Source of the DNA: Massilia rhizosphaerae
Lineage (GTDB): Bacteria; Pseudomonadota; Gammaproteobacteria; Burkholderiales; Burkholderiaceae_D
Assembly: GCF_016093545.1 (NCBI RefSeq)
Contig: NZ_JADKYX010000004.1
Span: forward strand, 248,001-312,000
Direction of reading: 5' to 3'
DNA length: 64,000 nt
How positions within the stretch are numbered: the first letter of the stretch is position 1; the number at the start of each line of letters is the position of its first letter. The position numbers and the translations under genes were made by a program. Positions 45,651 to 56,439 of the stretch are shown here, one piece after another. Under the pieces are notes generated by a model that ran no database searches, was not told the DNA's origin, and saw only the letters and a list, made by a program, of their open reading frames with translations.

Positions 45651-47375
45651 ATGACGACCCACGATCCCCGCCTTCTCCATAAAGGTGTGCTTGCGGTCCG
45701 CCGCAACACCATCCGCCGCCTGCTGCACACCGTGTTCGGCATCGACCACCTGCGCGACGGCCAGCAACGCGTGATCGACAGCGTCCTCGACGGCAGGGAC
45801 ACGCTGGCGATCATGCCCACCGGCAGCGGCAAGTCGCTGTGCTACCAGATCCCCGCCCGCATCCTCGATGGCATGACGGTCGTCGTCTCGCCGCTGATCT
45901 CGCTGATGAAGGACCAGCTGGAAAAGCTCGAGGCACTCGGCATTCGCGCCGAGCAGGTCAACAGCAGCCTGTCGGCCGATGAGGAGAGGGCGGCGCTGGC
46001 CGCCGTGCGCGAGGGCCGCTGCGAGATCGTGTTCTGCACGCCCGAGCGCCTCGCCATGCCCGAATTCGTCGACGTGCTCAAGGGCGTGAAGATCGATCTC
46101 GTCGTCGTCGACGAAGCCCATTGCATCTCGCAATGGGGCCACGACTTCCGCCCGGCCTATCTCGAGATGGCCGGCGCGATCGAGGCGCTGGGCCGCCCGC
46201 CCGTGCTGGCGCTGACGGCCACGGCGACCGAGGACGTCATCGAGGACATCGGCCGCCAGCTCCTCGGCCAGCATCGCCATCCGCGCATGCACGTCATCAA
46301 CACGGGCATCTACCGGCCGAACCTGCAATACGGCGTCGTCCAGGTGACGAACCACGACGAGAAGCTGCGGGAGGCGCTGCGCCTCGTGCGTGAAACGAAG
46401 GGCACGGGCATCGTCTACGCGGCCACCGTCAAGGCGGCCGAGGAGATGCACCAGGTGCTGGTGGACGCGGGCGAATCCGTCGCGCTGTACCACGGCAAGC
46501 TGCACGCCGCCGAGCGCAAGGCCAACCAGGACCTGTTCATGAACGGGGAGCGCCGCGTGATGGTGGCGACGAACGCGTTCGGCATGGGCATCGACAAGGC
46601 GGACACGCGCTTCGTCATCCATTTGCAGATCCCCGCGAACCTGGAAGCGTATTACCAGGAATCCGGCCGCGCGGGCCGCGACGGCAAGGACGCCCGCTGC
46701 ACCCTGCTGTTCCTGCAGGACGACAAGCGGGTGCAGCAGTTCTTCCTCGTGAAGCACTATCCGGCGGCGGACGAGATCCGCGCCGTGTACGAGGCCGTGC
46801 GCGCGCTGGCAGAAAACGAGGGCGCGACGCCGGAGCGCGTGGACGAGGTGATCGGTGACTTGGGCGGACCGCACCTGAAGGTCTGCCTGAAACTGCTGAA
46901 GGACGCGAAGCTGTTGCGCCAGAACCGCAAGCTCGCGTACGTCATCGGCAGCGCGGCGCCGGACGGCAAGCTGTTCGCGGCGATGGCCGAGGTGTACCGC
47001 CAGAAGCAGGAACGCGACAGGGAAGCGCTGGAACAGATGGTATCGTATGCCGTCAGCGGTTTCTGCCGCTGGAAGCTGCTGCTCGATTACTTCGGCGACG
47101 AGGTCGAAGGCTTCGAGAAGTGCTGCCGCTGCGACAACTGCCTGAATCCGCCGGCCGCCGTGCTGACGGAGGAAATCGACATCCGCGACGACGAATTCGA
47201 CCGCGAAGAGGAAGACGAGGCGAGCGCCGGCCCCGCCTTCGACACCGGCGCGCGCGTGACGGTGCCCAAGTATGGCGAAGGCGTCGTGCTGTCCGTCGCG
47301 GGGGACCAGGTCCACATCGAATTCCCGGACGGCGAACAGCGCGCCTTCGTCGCCGAATTCGTCACGCCCGCTTGA
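45651..47375 (+). CDS. recQ: RecQ-type ATP-dependent DNA helicase
   Basis: 574 residues. Helicase motifs are complete: LRDGQQRVIDSVLDGRDTL (motif 0), MPTGSGKSLCYQ, VVVDEAHCISQWGHDFRP with the RecQ aromatic loop, ALTATAT, and QESGRAGRDGK. A zinc-binding set FCRWK, CCRCDNC follows. Instead of a normal HRDC domain the end is an acidic linker plus a short SH3-like segment (TVPKYGEGVVLSVAGDQVHI). It unwinds 3' to 5'. The next gene starts 18 bp on, joining it to the ligase/Lhr repair cluster. It may be a second RecQ beside a housekeeping one. Confidence 0.92.
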   Translation: MTTHDPRLLHKGVLAVRRNTIRRLLHTVFGIDHLRDGQQRVIDSVLDGRDTLAIMPTGSGKSLCYQIPARILDGMTVVVSPLISLMKDQLEKLEALGIRAEQVNSSLSADEERAALAAVREGRCEIVFCTPERLAMPEFVDVLKGVKIDLVVVDEAHCISQWGHDFRPAYLEMAGAIEALGRPPVLALTATATEDVIEDIGRQLLGQHRHPRMHVINTGIYRPNLQYGVVQVTNHDEKLREALRLVRETKGTGIVYAATVKAAEEMHQVLVDAGESVALYHGKLHAAERKANQDLFMNGERRVMVATNAFGMGIDKADTRFVIHLQIPANLEAYYQESGRAGRDGKDARCTLLFLQDDKRVQQFFLVKHYPAADEIRAVYEAVRALAENEGATPERVDEVIGDLGGPHLKVCLKLLKDAKLLRQNRKLAYVIGSAAPDGKLFAAMAEVYRQKQERDREALEQMVSYAVSGFCRWKLLLDYFGDEVEGFEKCCRCDNCLNPPAAVLTEEIDIRDDEFDREEEDEASAGPAFDTGARVTVPKYGEGVVLSVAGDQVHIEFPDGEQRAFVAEFVTPA

Positions 47376-47393
47376 CAGGAGGGCACCGACCGC

Positions 47394-48434
47394 ATGGGAG
47401 ACATGGTCGTCGTACGCAAGGAGGGCCTGTACTGTGTGCCGGGCCAGTTCTACATCGACCCGTGGCGGCCGGTGGACCGGGCCGTCATCACCCATGCGCA
47501 CGGCGACCATGCGCGCTGGGGCAGCAAGCACTATCTCGCGTCGAACCAGAGCGTCGGCATCCTGAAGTCGCGCCTCGGCCAGGACATCGACATCGAGGGC
47601 CTGGACTACGGCGCGCGCATCGTCCACAACGGCGTGACGGTCTCGCTGCACCCGGCCGGCCACGTGCTGGGGTCGAGCCAGGTCCGCATGGAGTACCAGG
47701 GCGAAGTGTGGGTCGCGTCGGGCGACTACAAGGTCGAGCCGGACGCCACCTGCGCGCCGTTCGAGGCCGTGCGCTGCCACACCTTCATCACGGAATCCAC
47801 GTTCGGGCTGCCGATCTACCGCTGGGATCCGCAGCAGGACGTATTCGACGACATCAACCGCTGGTGGCGCCGCAATGCCGGCGAAGGCCGCACGAGCGTC
47901 CTGTATGCCTACGCGTTCGGCAAGGCGCAGCGGCTGCTGTGCGGGCTCGATCCGACCATCGGTCCCATCGTCTGCCACGGCGCCGTCGAGCCGTTGAACC
48001 GCATCTACCGCGCGGGCGGGGTGGCCCTGCCGCACACGCGGCTCGTCAGCGAAACGGACAAGGCGGACCTGAAGACGGCGCTCGTGCTGGCGCCGCCGTC
48101 GGCCTCGGGCTCGCCGTGGACGCGCCGCTTCGGCGATTATTCCGACGCCTTCGCCAGCGGCTGGATGCTGCTGCGCGGCGCGCGCCGCCGGCGCGGCGTC
48201 GACCGCGGCTTCGTGCTGTCCGACCATGCCGACTGGCCCGGCCTGATGGATGCGATCCACGCCACCGACGCGCACCAGGTCATCGTCACGCACGGCTCGA
48301 TTCCCGTGATGGTGCGCTGGCTGTGCCAGATCGGCCTCGATGCGAAGGCGTTCGACACGGAGTACGGCGAGGAGGACGACGAAGCCGTGACGGCGACGCC
48401 GGGCGAGCCCGTGGAGGAGGCGAAGGATGCGTGA
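47394..48434 (+). CDS. Ligase-associated DNA exonuclease (metallo-beta-lactamase fold)
   Basis: 346 residues. The MBL metal motif is AVITHAHGDHARWG, with further ligands in HPAGHVLGSSQVRMEY, VASGDYK and FVLSDHADWPGL plus VTHGS. This beta-CASP-less, SNM1/CPSF-like type is the exonuclease member of the bacterial ligase/Lhr/MPE repair cluster. Its 3' end overlaps the ligase start by 8 bases. Confidence 0.92.
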   Translation: MGDMVVVRKEGLYCVPGQFYIDPWRPVDRAVITHAHGDHARWGSKHYLASNQSVGILKSRLGQDIDIEGLDYGARIVHNGVTVSLHPAGHVLGSSQVRMEYQGEVWVASGDYKVEPDATCAPFEAVRCHTFITESTFGLPIYRWDPQQDVFDDINRWWRRNAGEGRTSVLYAYAFGKAQRLLCGLDPTIGPIVCHGAVEPLNRIYRAGGVALPHTRLVSETDKADLKTALVLAPPSASGSPWTRRFGDYSDAFASGWMLLRGARRRRGVDRGFVLSDHADWPGLMDAIHATDAHQVIVTHGSIPVMVRWLCQIGLDAKAFDTEYGEEDDEAVTATPGEPVEEAKDA

Positions 48435-50061
48435 ATTCGCCCGCCTGTACGCCGAACTCGACGAAACCACCGCCACCAACCGCAAGCTTGAGGCGCTGCA
48501 GAATTACTTCGCCAGCGCCGCCCCGGAAAACGCCGCGTGGGCCGTGTACTTCCTCGCGGGCGGCAAGCCGCGCCAGGCCGTGCCGAGCAAGTTGATGCGC
48601 CAGTACGCGATCGAATACGCGGGCCTGGACGACTGGCTGTTCGACGAATCGTATGCGGCCGTGGGCGACATGGCCGAGACCATCGCCCACATCCTGCCGC
48701 CGCCCAAGCGTCACGGCGACGTGGGCCTCGCCGCCTGGATGGAAGATCGCATCGGGCCCTTGCGCGGCGCCGATCCGGGCACGATCCGCGCGGCCCTGTT
48801 CTCGTACTGGGACGAGCTGACGTGGCGCGAACGCTTCCTGTTCGTGAAGCTGATCGGCGGCGGCTTTCGCGTCGGCGTGTCGAAGCTGCTCGTCACGCGC
48901 GCGCTGGCATCCATCGCCGCGGTGGATTCGAAGTTGATCGCGCAGCGCCTGATGGGCTGGACGGACGGCCGCGTCAAGCCGACGGCGGCCGGCTTCCTGC
49001 AACTGATCGCGGCGCAAACCGACGACGAGCACAAGCTGCGCGGCGGCCAGCCGTATCCGTTTTTTCTCGCGCACCAGTTGCAGGGCGACCCCGCCGCTGC
49101 TTTAGGCGATATGGGACACTGGCAGGTCGAGTGGAAGTACGACGGCATCCGCGCCCAGCTCGTGCGGCGCGGCGGCCAGAACTACCTGTGGTCGCGCGGC
49201 GAGGACCTGATCACGGAACGCTTTCCGGAGCTCGCCGGCCTCGTCCTGCCGGAGGGGACCGTCGTCGACGGCGAGGTGCTGATCTGGACGCAAGGCGACG
49301 CGCCGGCGCCGTTCGCCGACCTGCAGAAGCGCATCGGCCGCAAGACCTTGTCCGCCAAGCTGCTGGCCGAATTGCCGGCCGTGCTGCTCGCCTACGACCT
49401 GCTGGAACTGGACGGCGTCGACACGCGCGCGCTGCCCCAGCACGAGCGGCGCGCGCTGCTGGAGACGCTCGTCACGGGCGCCGCCCAGCCGCAGCTGCGG
49501 ATATCTCCGCTGGTGACGGCCGACAGCTGGGACGACCTCGGCAAGCTGCGCGCGGAATCGCGGGCGCGCGGCGTCGAAGGCATGATGCTCAAGGCACGGA
49601 ATGCGCAGTACGGCGTGGGCCGCACGAAGGACGTCGGTACATGGTGGAAGTGGAAGATCGATCCGTATGCCGTCGACGCGGTGCTGATCTATGCGCAGGC
49701 GGGCAGCGGCCGGCGCGCGTCGCTGTACACGGATTACACGTTCGCCGTGTGGGACGGCGAGGGCGAGGCGCGCCGGCTGGTGCCGTTCGCGAAAGCCTAT
49801 TCCGGCCTGACGGACGCGGAGATCGCCCAGGTCGACAGCACGATCCGCAAGACGACGATCGAGAAGTTCGGACCCGTGCGCTCCGTGCGGCCGACGATGG
49901 TGTTCGAGATCGGCTTCGAGGGCATCGCCTTGTCGACCCGCCACAAGGCCGGCATCGCCGTGCGCTTCCCGCGCATCCTGCGCCGGCGCGACGACAAGAC
50001 GGTCGAGCAGGCGGATACGCTCGATACCTTGAAAGGCTTGCTGGGAGCCGTGACGCCATGA
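48427..50061 (+). CDS. ATP-dependent DNA ligase of the Lhr-linked repair cluster
   Basis: 544 residues. The N-terminal DNA-binding domain (about 1-190) is followed by the nucleotidyltransferase core with the adenylated Lys237 in [10 protein letters not shown]. Further motifs are [38 protein letters not shown] and WWKWKID. The C-terminal OB-fold follows. It seals nicks using ATP, separate from the housekeeping NAD-dependent ligase. Overlaps with both neighbours show a tight operon. Confidence 0.94.
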   Translation: MREFARLYAELDETTATNRKLEALQNYFASAAPENAAWAVYFLAGGKPRQAVPSKLMRQYAIEYAGLDDWLFDESYAAVGDMAETIAHILPPPKRHGDVGLAAWMEDRIGPLRGADPGTIRAALFSYWDELTWRERFLFVKLIGGGFRVGVSKLLVTRALASIAAVDSKLIAQRLMGWTDGRVKPTAAGFLQLIAAQTDDEHKLRGGQPYPFFLAHQLQGDPAAALGDMGHWQVEWKYDGIRAQLVRRGGQNYLWSRGEDLITERFPELAGLVLPEGTVVDGEVLIWTQGDAPAPFADLQKRIGRKTLSAKLLAELPAVLLAYDLLELDGVDTRALPQHERRALLETLVTGAAQPQLRISPLVTADSWDDLGKLRAESRARGVEGMMLKARNAQYGVGRTKDVGTWWKWKIDPYAVDAVLIYAQAGSGRRASLYTDYTFAVWDGEGEARRLVPFAKAYSGLTDAEIAQVDSTIRKTTIEKFGPVRSVRPTMVFEIGFEGIALSTRHKAGIAVRFPRILRRRDDKTVEQADTLDTLKGLLGAVTP

Positions 50062-52556
50062 CGAAGACGCAGGCGGAAGCGGCCGTCGACGCCTGGTTCG
50101 CGGCACGCCGCTGGAAAGTCTTCCCGTTCCAGCGCGCCGTGTGGAAGGCCGCGCTGGCCGGCGAATCGGGCCTGCTGCACGCGAACACGGGCGCGGGCAA
50201 GACGTATGCCGTGTGGTTCGCCGCGCTGCTGCGGGGCGCCAGCCGCACCCGGCGCGCCAACAGGAGCCACGGCGTGGGCCTGCGCCTGCTGTGGATCACG
50301 CCGATGCGCGCGCTGGCGGCGGACACGCAGCGTTCGCTGGAAACGTCGGCGGCCGAACTGGGCGCCGCGAGCCCCGACGTCATCGGCACGTGGACCATCG
50401 GCGCGCGCACGGGCGACACGGGCGCGGCCGAGCGCGCGCGCCAGTCGAAGGCGCTGCCCGGCACATTGATCACGACGCCGGAAAGCCTGTCGCTGCTGCT
50501 GTCGCACGCGGCCGCGCGCGACCAGTTCAAGCACCTGGACATGATCGTCATCGACGAGTGGCACGAGCTGATGGGCAGCAAGCGCGGCGTGCAGGTGCAA
50601 CTGGCGCTGGCGCGGCTGCGGCGCTGGAATCCGGGGCTCGTCGTGTGGGGCCTGTCGGCGACGATGGGCAATCTGGGGGAGGCGCGCGCCGTGCTGCTGG
50701 GCGATCCGGACGCCGGCGTGCTCGTCGAAGGCGACCTGAAAAAACAGATCGTCGTCGACTGCCTCGTGCCGGACAACGTGGCGCGCTTTCCGTGGGCGGG
50801 CCACCTGGGCCTGCAGATGCTGCAGCCGGTCATCCGCGAGATCGAGAACCACGAGGCGACCCTGATTTTCACGAACACGCGCTCGCAATCGGAGCTGTGG
50901 TACCAGAACCTGATCGAGGCGCGGCCGGATTGGGCCGGCCTCGTCGCGCTGCACCACGGCTCGCTCGACCGCGTCGTGCGCGAATGGGTCGAGACGGGCC
51001 TGAAGCGCGGCGACCTGAAGGCCGTCGTGTGCACGGCGAGCCTCGACCTCGGCGTCGATTTTCTGCCCGTCGAGCGCGTGCTGCAGGTCGGCAGCGCCAA
51101 GGGCATCGCGCGCCTGCTGCAGCGGGCGGGCCGCAGCGGGCACGCGCCGGGCCGCATCTCGCGCGTGACGCTCGTGCCCACGAACAGCCTCGAATTGCTG
51201 GAAGCGGCCGGCGCGAAACGGGCCGTGGCCACGCGCCGCATCGAGGCGCGGCAGGTGCCGAACAAGCCGTTCGACGTGCTCGTGCAGCACCTCGTCACCG
51301 TCGCGCTGGGCGGCGGCTTCCGGTCCGGGGACCTGTACGAGGAGGTGCAAGGCGCGTGGTCGTACCGGCACCTGACGGCCGAGGAATGGCAATGGGCGCT
51401 GGATTTCGTCGCGCGCGGCGGCCAGAGCCTGACGATCTATCCCGAGTACAAGCGCGTGCTGCCGGACGAGGAAGGCGTCTACCGCGTGCCCGACGTGAAG
51501 ATCGGCCGGCGCCACCGCATGGGCATCGGCACGATCGTGTCGGACGCGCAGATGCAGGTGAAGTACGTGAGCGGCGGCCGCATCGGCAGCGTGGAGGAAT
51601 CGTTCATCGGGCGCATGAAGCCGGGCGACCGTTTCCTGTTCTCCGGCCGCGTCCTGGAACTCGTGCGCGTGCACGAGATGACGGCGTTCGTGAAGCGCTC
51701 GGACTCCACGCGCGGCGCCGTGAGCCGCTGGCAGGGCACCAAGATGCCGCTGTCGTCGGAGCTCGCGCACGCGGCGCTGGAAGAGCTGAAGCTGGCGCGC
51801 GAAGGCGTGTACGACGGGCCGGAGATGCAGGCGCTGCGGCCCCTGCTGGAGATCCAGGGGCGCTGGTCGGCGCTGCCCGGCAACGACCTGCTGGTGGTGG
51901 AGAGCATGAAGAGCCGCGAAGGGTATCACCTGTTCGTCTACCCGTTCGCGGGCCGCGCCGTGCACACGGGGCTCGCGTCGCTGTTCGCGTTCCGCGTGGG
52001 GCGGATCATGCCCAGCACGTTTTCCGTCGCCGTCAACGACTACGGGTTCGAATTGCTGGCGCCGGAGGCCGTCGACTGGGCGACCGTGTTCGCGGCGGAG
52101 ACGGGGGCCGACGTCGGCCTGTTCGACACGTCGCGCCTGCTGGAGGACGTGCTGGACAGCCTGAACGCGACGCAGTTGTCGCAGCAGCGCTTCCGCGAAG
52201 TGGCGCGCATCGCGGGGCTCGTGTTCCAGGGCTATCCGGGCCAGCCCAAATCGCTGCGCCAGGTGCAGGCGTCGTCGTCGCTGTTCTTCGAAGTCTTCCG
52301 CAAGCACGACAGCGGCAACCTGCTGCTCACGCAGGCCGAGCGCGAGGTGCTGGAGCAGGAGCTGGAGCTCACCCGGCTGCGCGACACGCTCGTCGAGCTG
52401 CATGGGCGCCGCGTCGCCTTCCGCGAGGTCAAGCGCGCCACGCCGTTTGGCTTTCCGCTGATGGTCGAGCGCTTCCGCGAAAAGGTCAGCACGGAAAAGC
52501 TGGCGGACCGCGTCGCGCGCATGGTGCGGGAACTGGAAAAGGCGGCCGAGGCATGA
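50058..52556 (+). CDS. lhr: Ligase-associated DEXH-box helicase (Lhr-Core type)
   Basis: 832 residues from ATG 50058, which overlaps the ligase stop (ATGA). Motifs: Walker [28 protein letters not shown] (DEWH box), [26 protein letters not shown] and [15 protein letters not shown] winged-helix and a Lhr-specific C-terminal block follow, giving the usual Lhr-Core length. The enzyme translocates 3' to 5' on ssDNA and unwinds DNA or RNA:DNA hybrids. Its partners are the exonuclease, ligase and phosphoesterase of the same operon. Confidence 0.94.
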   Translation: MTKTQAEAAVDAWFAARRWKVFPFQRAVWKAALAGESGLLHANTGAGKTYAVWFAALLRGASRTRRANRSHGVGLRLLWITPMRALAADTQRSLETSAAELGAASPDVIGTWTIGARTGDTGAAERARQSKALPGTLITTPESLSLLLSHAAARDQFKHLDMIVIDEWHELMGSKRGVQVQLALARLRRWNPGLVVWGLSATMGNLGEARAVLLGDPDAGVLVEGDLKKQIVVDCLVPDNVARFPWAGHLGLQMLQPVIREIENHEATLIFTNTRSQSELWYQNLIEARPDWAGLVALHHGSLDRVVREWVETGLKRGDLKAVVCTASLDLGVDFLPVERVLQVGSAKGIARLLQRAGRSGHAPGRISRVTLVPTNSLELLEAAGAKRAVATRRIEARQVPNKPFDVLVQHLVTVALGGGFRSGDLYEEVQGAWSYRHLTAEEWQWALDFVARGGQSLTIYPEYKRVLPDEEGVYRVPDVKIGRRHRMGIGTIVSDAQMQVKYVSGGRIGSVEESFIGRMKPGDRFLFSGRVLELVRVHEMTAFVKRSDSTRGAVSRWQGTKMPLSSELAHAALEELKLAREGVYDGPEMQALRPLLEIQGRWSALPGNDLLVVESMKSREGYHLFVYPFAGRAVHTGLASLFAFRVGRIMPSTFSVAVNDYGFELLAPEAVDWATVFAAETGADVGLFDTSRLLEDVLDSLNATQLSQQRFREVARIAGLVFQGYPGQPKSLRQVQASSSLFFEVFRKHDSGNLLLTQAEREVLEQELELTRLRDTLVELHGRRVAFREVKRATPFGFPLMVERFREKVSTEKLADRVARMVRELEKAAEA

Positions 52557-53212
52557 CTCCCGCCGGCAGCGTGACCGTCGAAGCCGCCGGCGAACGGCTG
52601 GTGCTGCTGGCGCAGAAGGCCGTCTTCTGGCCGCGCGAACGACTGCTGGCCATCGCCGACATCCACTTCGGCAAGGCGGCCGCGTTCCGCGCGCTCGGCA
52701 TCCCCGTGCCGCGCGGGACGACGAGCGAGAACCTCGACGCGCTCGACGCCCTGATCGATGCGACGGGCGCGAACCACGTGCTGTTCCTGGGCGATTTTTT
52801 GCATGCGCGCGCGGCGCACGTGGCCGGCACCCAGGCCGCGATGCTGGCGTGGCGCCGGCGCCGCTGCGATCTCATTCTCACGCTCGTGCGGGGCAACCAC
52901 GACAAGCATGCGGGCGACCCGGCCGAGCTCCTTGCCATCGACCTCGTCGACGAGCCCTGGACGGTCGGACCGTTATCCTTCTGCCACCACCCGGACCTTG
53001 ACGCGCCCGGCTATGTGTTGGCGGGCCACGTCCACCCAGTTTATGTCTTGGCGACACGTTTCGATGCGCTGCGGCTGCCGTGTTTCGTCCTAGGGCCGCG
53101 TCGGATGATCCTGCCGTCGTTCGGATCTTTTACCGGTGGGCACGTCGTGCATCCGGGGCCGGACGAGCGTATCTACGTTACTTCGGGGGAAGCCGTGCAC
53201 AGCGTACGCTAA
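52553..53212 (+). CDS. pdeM: Ligase-associated metallophosphoesterase
   Basis: 219 residues with calcineurin-like metal motifs: [43 protein letters not shown] and [11 protein letters not shown]. This is the manganese-dependent nuclease/phosphoesterase of the four-gene repair cluster. It is the last gene, overlapping the helicase stop by ATGA. No downstream gene is coupled; the next one starts 70 bp away with its own leader. Confidence 0.92.
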   Translation: MTPAGSVTVEAAGERLVLLAQKAVFWPRERLLAIADIHFGKAAAFRALGIPVPRGTTSENLDALDALIDATGANHVLFLGDFLHARAAHVAGTQAAMLAWRRRRCDLILTLVRGNHDKHAGDPAELLAIDLVDEPWTVGPLSFCHHPDLDAPGYVLAGHVHPVYVLATRFDALRLPCFVLGPRRMILPSFGSFTGGHVVHPGPDERIYVTSGEAVHSVR

Positions 53213-53281
53213 CGCACCGAGCCCGGCGGGACCGCGGGCGTAAGCTGGTTTTATCGACAACAAGACCCGTCGGAGGACCCC

Positions 53282-54376
53282 ATGGCAACAACCCGACAGA
53301 CTTTGGCTGCGGCCGTGGTGGCCGCGCTGCCTCTGCTCTCGATGACCGTGACGACGCCCGTGCTCGCGCAGAACCACCCGCGCGCGGCCCGGCTGGCGCC
53401 GCGTATCGACGGTTTCAACGTGGACGAAGTGCGCCGCCTGGAGCCGGGCACCGAATTGAACTTCGAGCTGTACGGCACGCCGGGCGGCTATGCCACGTTG
53501 CGCATCGACGGCGCCACGCGCAACCTGACGATGACCGAAACGTCGCCGGGCACGTACCAGGGCACGTACACGATCGGCACGCACGACCGCATCGGTCCCG
53601 CCAGCACCGTCACCGCGAACCTGCGCGCGAACGACATGGTGACGACCCGGCTGCTGGCCGAATCGATCGTGCGCGGCCCCGACCGCGTCGACCGCACCGC
53701 GTCCAACATGCCGCATGTCGACCGTTTCGACGTGCGCGGCAGCGACGACCTGGGGCCGGGCAACGAGCTGAAATTCACCGTGCACGGCACGCCGGGCGCC
53801 AAGGTCGAAGTGCAGATCGCCGGCACGCGCGGCATCTTTTTCCTGCCGGAAGTGCGGCCGGGCGAATACAGCGGCCTGTACACGATCCGCCGCGGCGACC
53901 AGATCGCACCGGACGCGCCCGTCACGGCCACGATCCGCGCCAACGGCCGTTACTCGACGGCCTCGCTGGGACAACCGCTGATTGCGGGCGGCAATGGGCA
54001 GGGCATCCGGCCGCCGGGCAGCCAGCCGCGTGTGGCGCGCTACTGCACGAATTGCGCGACGGTGGAAGCCGTCAACGTCGTGCAGGTCGGCGGCGACGGC
54101 AACTACCTGGGCACGGGCGCCGGCGCCGTCGTGGGCGGATTGATCGGCAACCAGGTGGGCAGCGGCAGCGGACGTACGGCCGCCACCGTGGCCGGCGCCG
54201 TGGGCGGTGCGATCGCGGGCCGCGAGATCGAGCGCAATGCCCACACGAGCCAGCGCTACGAAGTGGTCGTGCGCTACGCGAACGGCGCCACGCAAACCAT
54301 CCCGTACGAAAACAATCCGGGCTTCCGCGTCGGCGACCGGGTGAAGGTCAGCGATGGCGTGCTGATCCGCGACTGA
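53282..54376 (+). CDS. Exported glycine-zipper protein with two repeated beta domains
   Basis: 364 residues. Signal peptide TLAAAVVAALPLLSMTVTTP with cleavage after VLA. Two related ~95-residue domains follow: one has LEPGTELNFELYGTPGGYAT and SPGTYQGTYTIGTHDRIGPA; the other LGPGNELKFTVHGTPGAKVE and RPGEYSGLYTIRRGDQIAPD. A glycine-zipper 2TM segment comes next (GAGAVVGGLIGNQVGSGSGR), as in SlyB/17-kDa antigens. The end is a small beta domain (FRVGDRVKVSDGVL). It is probably an outer-membrane or periplasmic envelope protein. There is no lipobox. Followed by a hairpin terminator. Confidence 0.85.
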   Translation: MATTRQTLAAAVVAALPLLSMTVTTPVLAQNHPRAARLAPRIDGFNVDEVRRLEPGTELNFELYGTPGGYATLRIDGATRNLTMTETSPGTYQGTYTIGTHDRIGPASTVTANLRANDMVTTRLLAESIVRGPDRVDRTASNMPHVDRFDVRGSDDLGPGNELKFTVHGTPGAKVEVQIAGTRGIFFLPEVRPGEYSGLYTIRRGDQIAPDAPVTATIRANGRYSTASLGQPLIAGGNGQGIRPPGSQPRVARYCTNCATVEAVNVVQVGGDGNYLGTGAGAVVGGLIGNQVGSGSGRTAATVAGAVGGAIAGREIERNAHTSQRYEVVVRYANGATQTIPYENNPGFRVGDRVKVSDGVLIRD

Positions 54377-54394
54377 GCCTCGCCGTCAAACATC

Positions 54395-54424
54395 AAAGCC
54401 GGCTTCCGTACGGGAACCGGCTTT
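54395..54424 (+). terminator. Terminator hairpin after the glycine-zipper gene
   Basis: Arms AAAGCCGG (54395-54402) and CCGGCTTT (54417-54424), with an inner TTCC/GGAA pair. A-rich on the left and T-rich on the right, so it may work in both directions, also for the convergent Crp/Fnr gene. Confidence 0.6.
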
Positions 54425-54457
54425 CGTCGTTGGAGGCGGGAATCGGAGGCGGGGTGC

Positions 54458-55315
54458 TCAGACCGTGGCCAGCACCTGGCCGTCGCCGGAGGTGTCCGCT
54501 TCGGCCTTGTGCTTGGCGGCCTGCTTGGCGCGCGAGCGCGACGGCGGCAGACGGCGCAGCGTCTTGAGGGCTTCCGGATCCTTGATGCCGATGGTGCGCT
54601 GGTCGACCGTGATCAGGCCGATTTCATTGAAAGCGGACAAGGTACGGCTCACGGTCTCGAGCGTCAGGCCGAGATAGCTGCCGATCTCATGGCGCGTCAT
54701 GCGCAGGTTGAACAACTTGCTGGAATAACCCATCGCGGCGAAGCGGTCCGCCAGCGAGATCAGGAAGCGGGCCACGCGGGCTTCCGCCGACAGGGCGCCC
54801 AGCATGCCGATCATGGCCTGTTCGCGCACCAGTTCGCGGCTCATCACGCCATACATCAGGTTCTCGAGCTCGGCGTGCACGCGGCCGAGGGCCGTCAGTT
54901 TCTTGAACGGGACCAGGATCAGGTCGCAGTCGGACAGGGCGACCGCTTCCGACGCGTAATGGCGCGTGTGGATGCCGTCGACGCCGAGCATGTCGCCCTT
55001 CATCGGGAAGCTGAGCACCTGTTCGTTGCCGAATTCGTCGATCAGCACGGTCTTCAGGAAACCGGAGTTGACGATGTACAGCGTGTCGAACGCCTGGCCG
55101 ATGGTGTGCACGCGCTGCCCGGTCTTGAACTGGACGTGCTGGAACAACAGTTCTTCCGTGTTCATCGAGACGGCGGCCGGGATGTGGAGCAGGTCGCAGA
55201 CCTCTTTCAAGTTCGACCAGAGACGGCCCTGGCGCTGGCGTCCGGCTTCCATCTGTGACGAGTGCAGGGTCGACGGCGAGGCGTTGCGTTGTTCTGAAGT
55301 TAGCGGGGACTGCAT
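54458..55315 (-). CDS. Crp/Fnr family transcription regulator
   Basis: 285 residues from ATG 55315, chosen because GGAG sits six bases upstream; an ATG six bases earlier has it too close. The cyclic-nucleotide-type barrel reads GQRVHTIGQAFDTLYIVNSG and FPMKGDMLGVDGIHTRHYAS. The helix-turn-helix has MTRHEIGSYLGLTLETVSRT, the usual FNR/CRP recognition helix. Only two Cys are present, so the FNR [4Fe-4S] cluster is absent; the FNR-like HTH suggests an FNR-type site. It may respond to another ligand or to oxygen through a relay. The C-terminus is long and basic. Confidence 0.9.
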   Translation of the reverse strand: MQSPLTSEQRNASPSTLHSSQMEAGRQRQGRLWSNLKEVCDLLHIPAAVSMNTEELLFQHVQFKTGQRVHTIGQAFDTLYIVNSGFLKTVLIDEFGNEQVLSFPMKGDMLGVDGIHTRHYASEAVALSDCDLILVPFKKLTALGRVHAELENLMYGVMSRELVREQAMIGMLGALSAEARVARFLISLADRFAAMGYSSKLFNLRMTRHEIGSYLGLTLETVSRTLSAFNEIGLITVDQRTIGIKDPEALKTLRRLPPSRSRAKQAAKHKAEADTSGDGQVLATV

Positions 55316-55665
55316 ACTCATCTCCAGGTTTAGGATTTCAAAGAAGCAAGCTGCGGTCCGGTGATGCCGGTGCGGTGACGGAGCACGGGGCTGACAGGAT
55401 ACGGATATGGACCGCAGGCAAGTCGAAACGCTGAAGTCAGTATGCCAACACGAGTCCGGCATTAATATCAGCAACGGCTGAATGTGCAGTAGGAGGGAGC
55501 GTCAGACTGTAGGAATTTTCTTACTGCCAGTCCGGTCGTCAGAGGGGAATACGAATGAAGCAGGGGTAGGATTACGAGTGGAGACGACGCTGTGCCCGTT
55601 CAGGAAAATTCCCTGGCCGGGCACAAATCATGTCGTGAGAATGTCAAATTTGTTTCGTGGCCCGG
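55316..55665. other. Intergenic region upstream of the Crp/Fnr gene
   Basis: 350 bases. One imperfect dyad, GTAGGAA-TT-TTCTTAC, lies at 55509-55524 with a single mismatch and could be an operator. No convincing promoter hexamers and no gene were found. Confidence 0.35.
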
Positions 55666-56310
55666 TCAGGCTTTCATCGGCGCGAGCAGGCGATGCGCAA
55701 CCGCATACTGGACCATTTCCGACAGGGAGGTCATGCCCATTTTCTGCATGATGCGGGTCTTGTGGGTACTGACCGTCTTCACGGACAGGTGCAGGTTGTT
55801 GGCGATCTCGGTGATCGATTTGCCGCCCACGAGGAGGGAGAAGACCTCGAATTCGCGATCCGAGAGTTGCTTGTGCAGCAGTTGTTCGTTCGGCGCCATG
55901 ATGTTCAGCGCCAACTGTTCGGCCACCTCCGTGCTGATGTAGGGCCGGCCGGACGCCACCTTGCGGATCGCGCCGACGAGCTGGGTGCCCGCGCTTTCCT
56001 TGGTGAGGTAACCCTGGGCCCCGGCGCGGATGGCGCGCACGGCGTACTGCTCTTCCTCGTGCATCGTCAGGATCAGGATGGCGAGCTTGGGCGCTTCGCT
56101 GCGTACCTGGCGGATCAGGTCGACGCCGCTGCGGCCCGGCATGGACAGGTCCAGCAGCAGCAGGTCGAAGCCGCCCTGGCGCACCAGCGACAGCACTTCG
56201 AAGCCGTTGATGGCCTCCCCGACGATCTCGATGTCGAGCGCGCCGTCGAGGATACGCTTGAGACCTTCGCGCATGATCGTGTGGTCGTCGGCGATGACAA
56301 TGCGAATCAT
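55666..56310 (-). CDS. NarL/LuxR-type response regulator
   Basis: 214 residues from ATG 56310 (GGGGA upstream). The receiver has RIVIADDHTIMREGLKRIL, phospho-site D54 in LLLLDLSMPG and Lys in GYLTKESAG. The LuxR domain has LSDREFEVFSLLVGGKSITE and LHLSVKTVSTHKTRIMQKMG. No kinase is adjacent, so it is an orphan here. It lies between a universal stress protein gene and the Crp/Fnr gene on the same strand, which suggests a stress or redox context by position only. Confidence 0.93.
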   Translation of the reverse strand: MIRIVIADDHTIMREGLKRILDGALDIEIVGEAINGFEVLSLVRQGGFDLLLLDLSMPGRSGVDLIRQVRSEAPKLAILILTMHEEEQYAVRAIRAGAQGYLTKESAGTQLVGAIRKVASGRPYISTEVAEQLALNIMAPNEQLLHKQLSDREFEVFSLLVGGKSITEIANNLHLSVKTVSTHKTRIMQKMGMTSLSEMVQYAVAHRLLAPMKA

Positions 56311-56439
56311 AAGATGTCCCCAAGGGATCAATTGTAAAATGGAAGGTAAAAAGATATCACAGGGGCAACACTTCCGTTGCCTTTTTTTTGGACAATGCCT
56401 GCTGTCCGATGCGCGCGGGCGCGACTTCCGGTAAGGCGT

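Noticed and set aside
45537..48485. A 982-codon minus-strand frame
   Set aside because: Antisense to recQ and the exonuclease, both with complete motifs.
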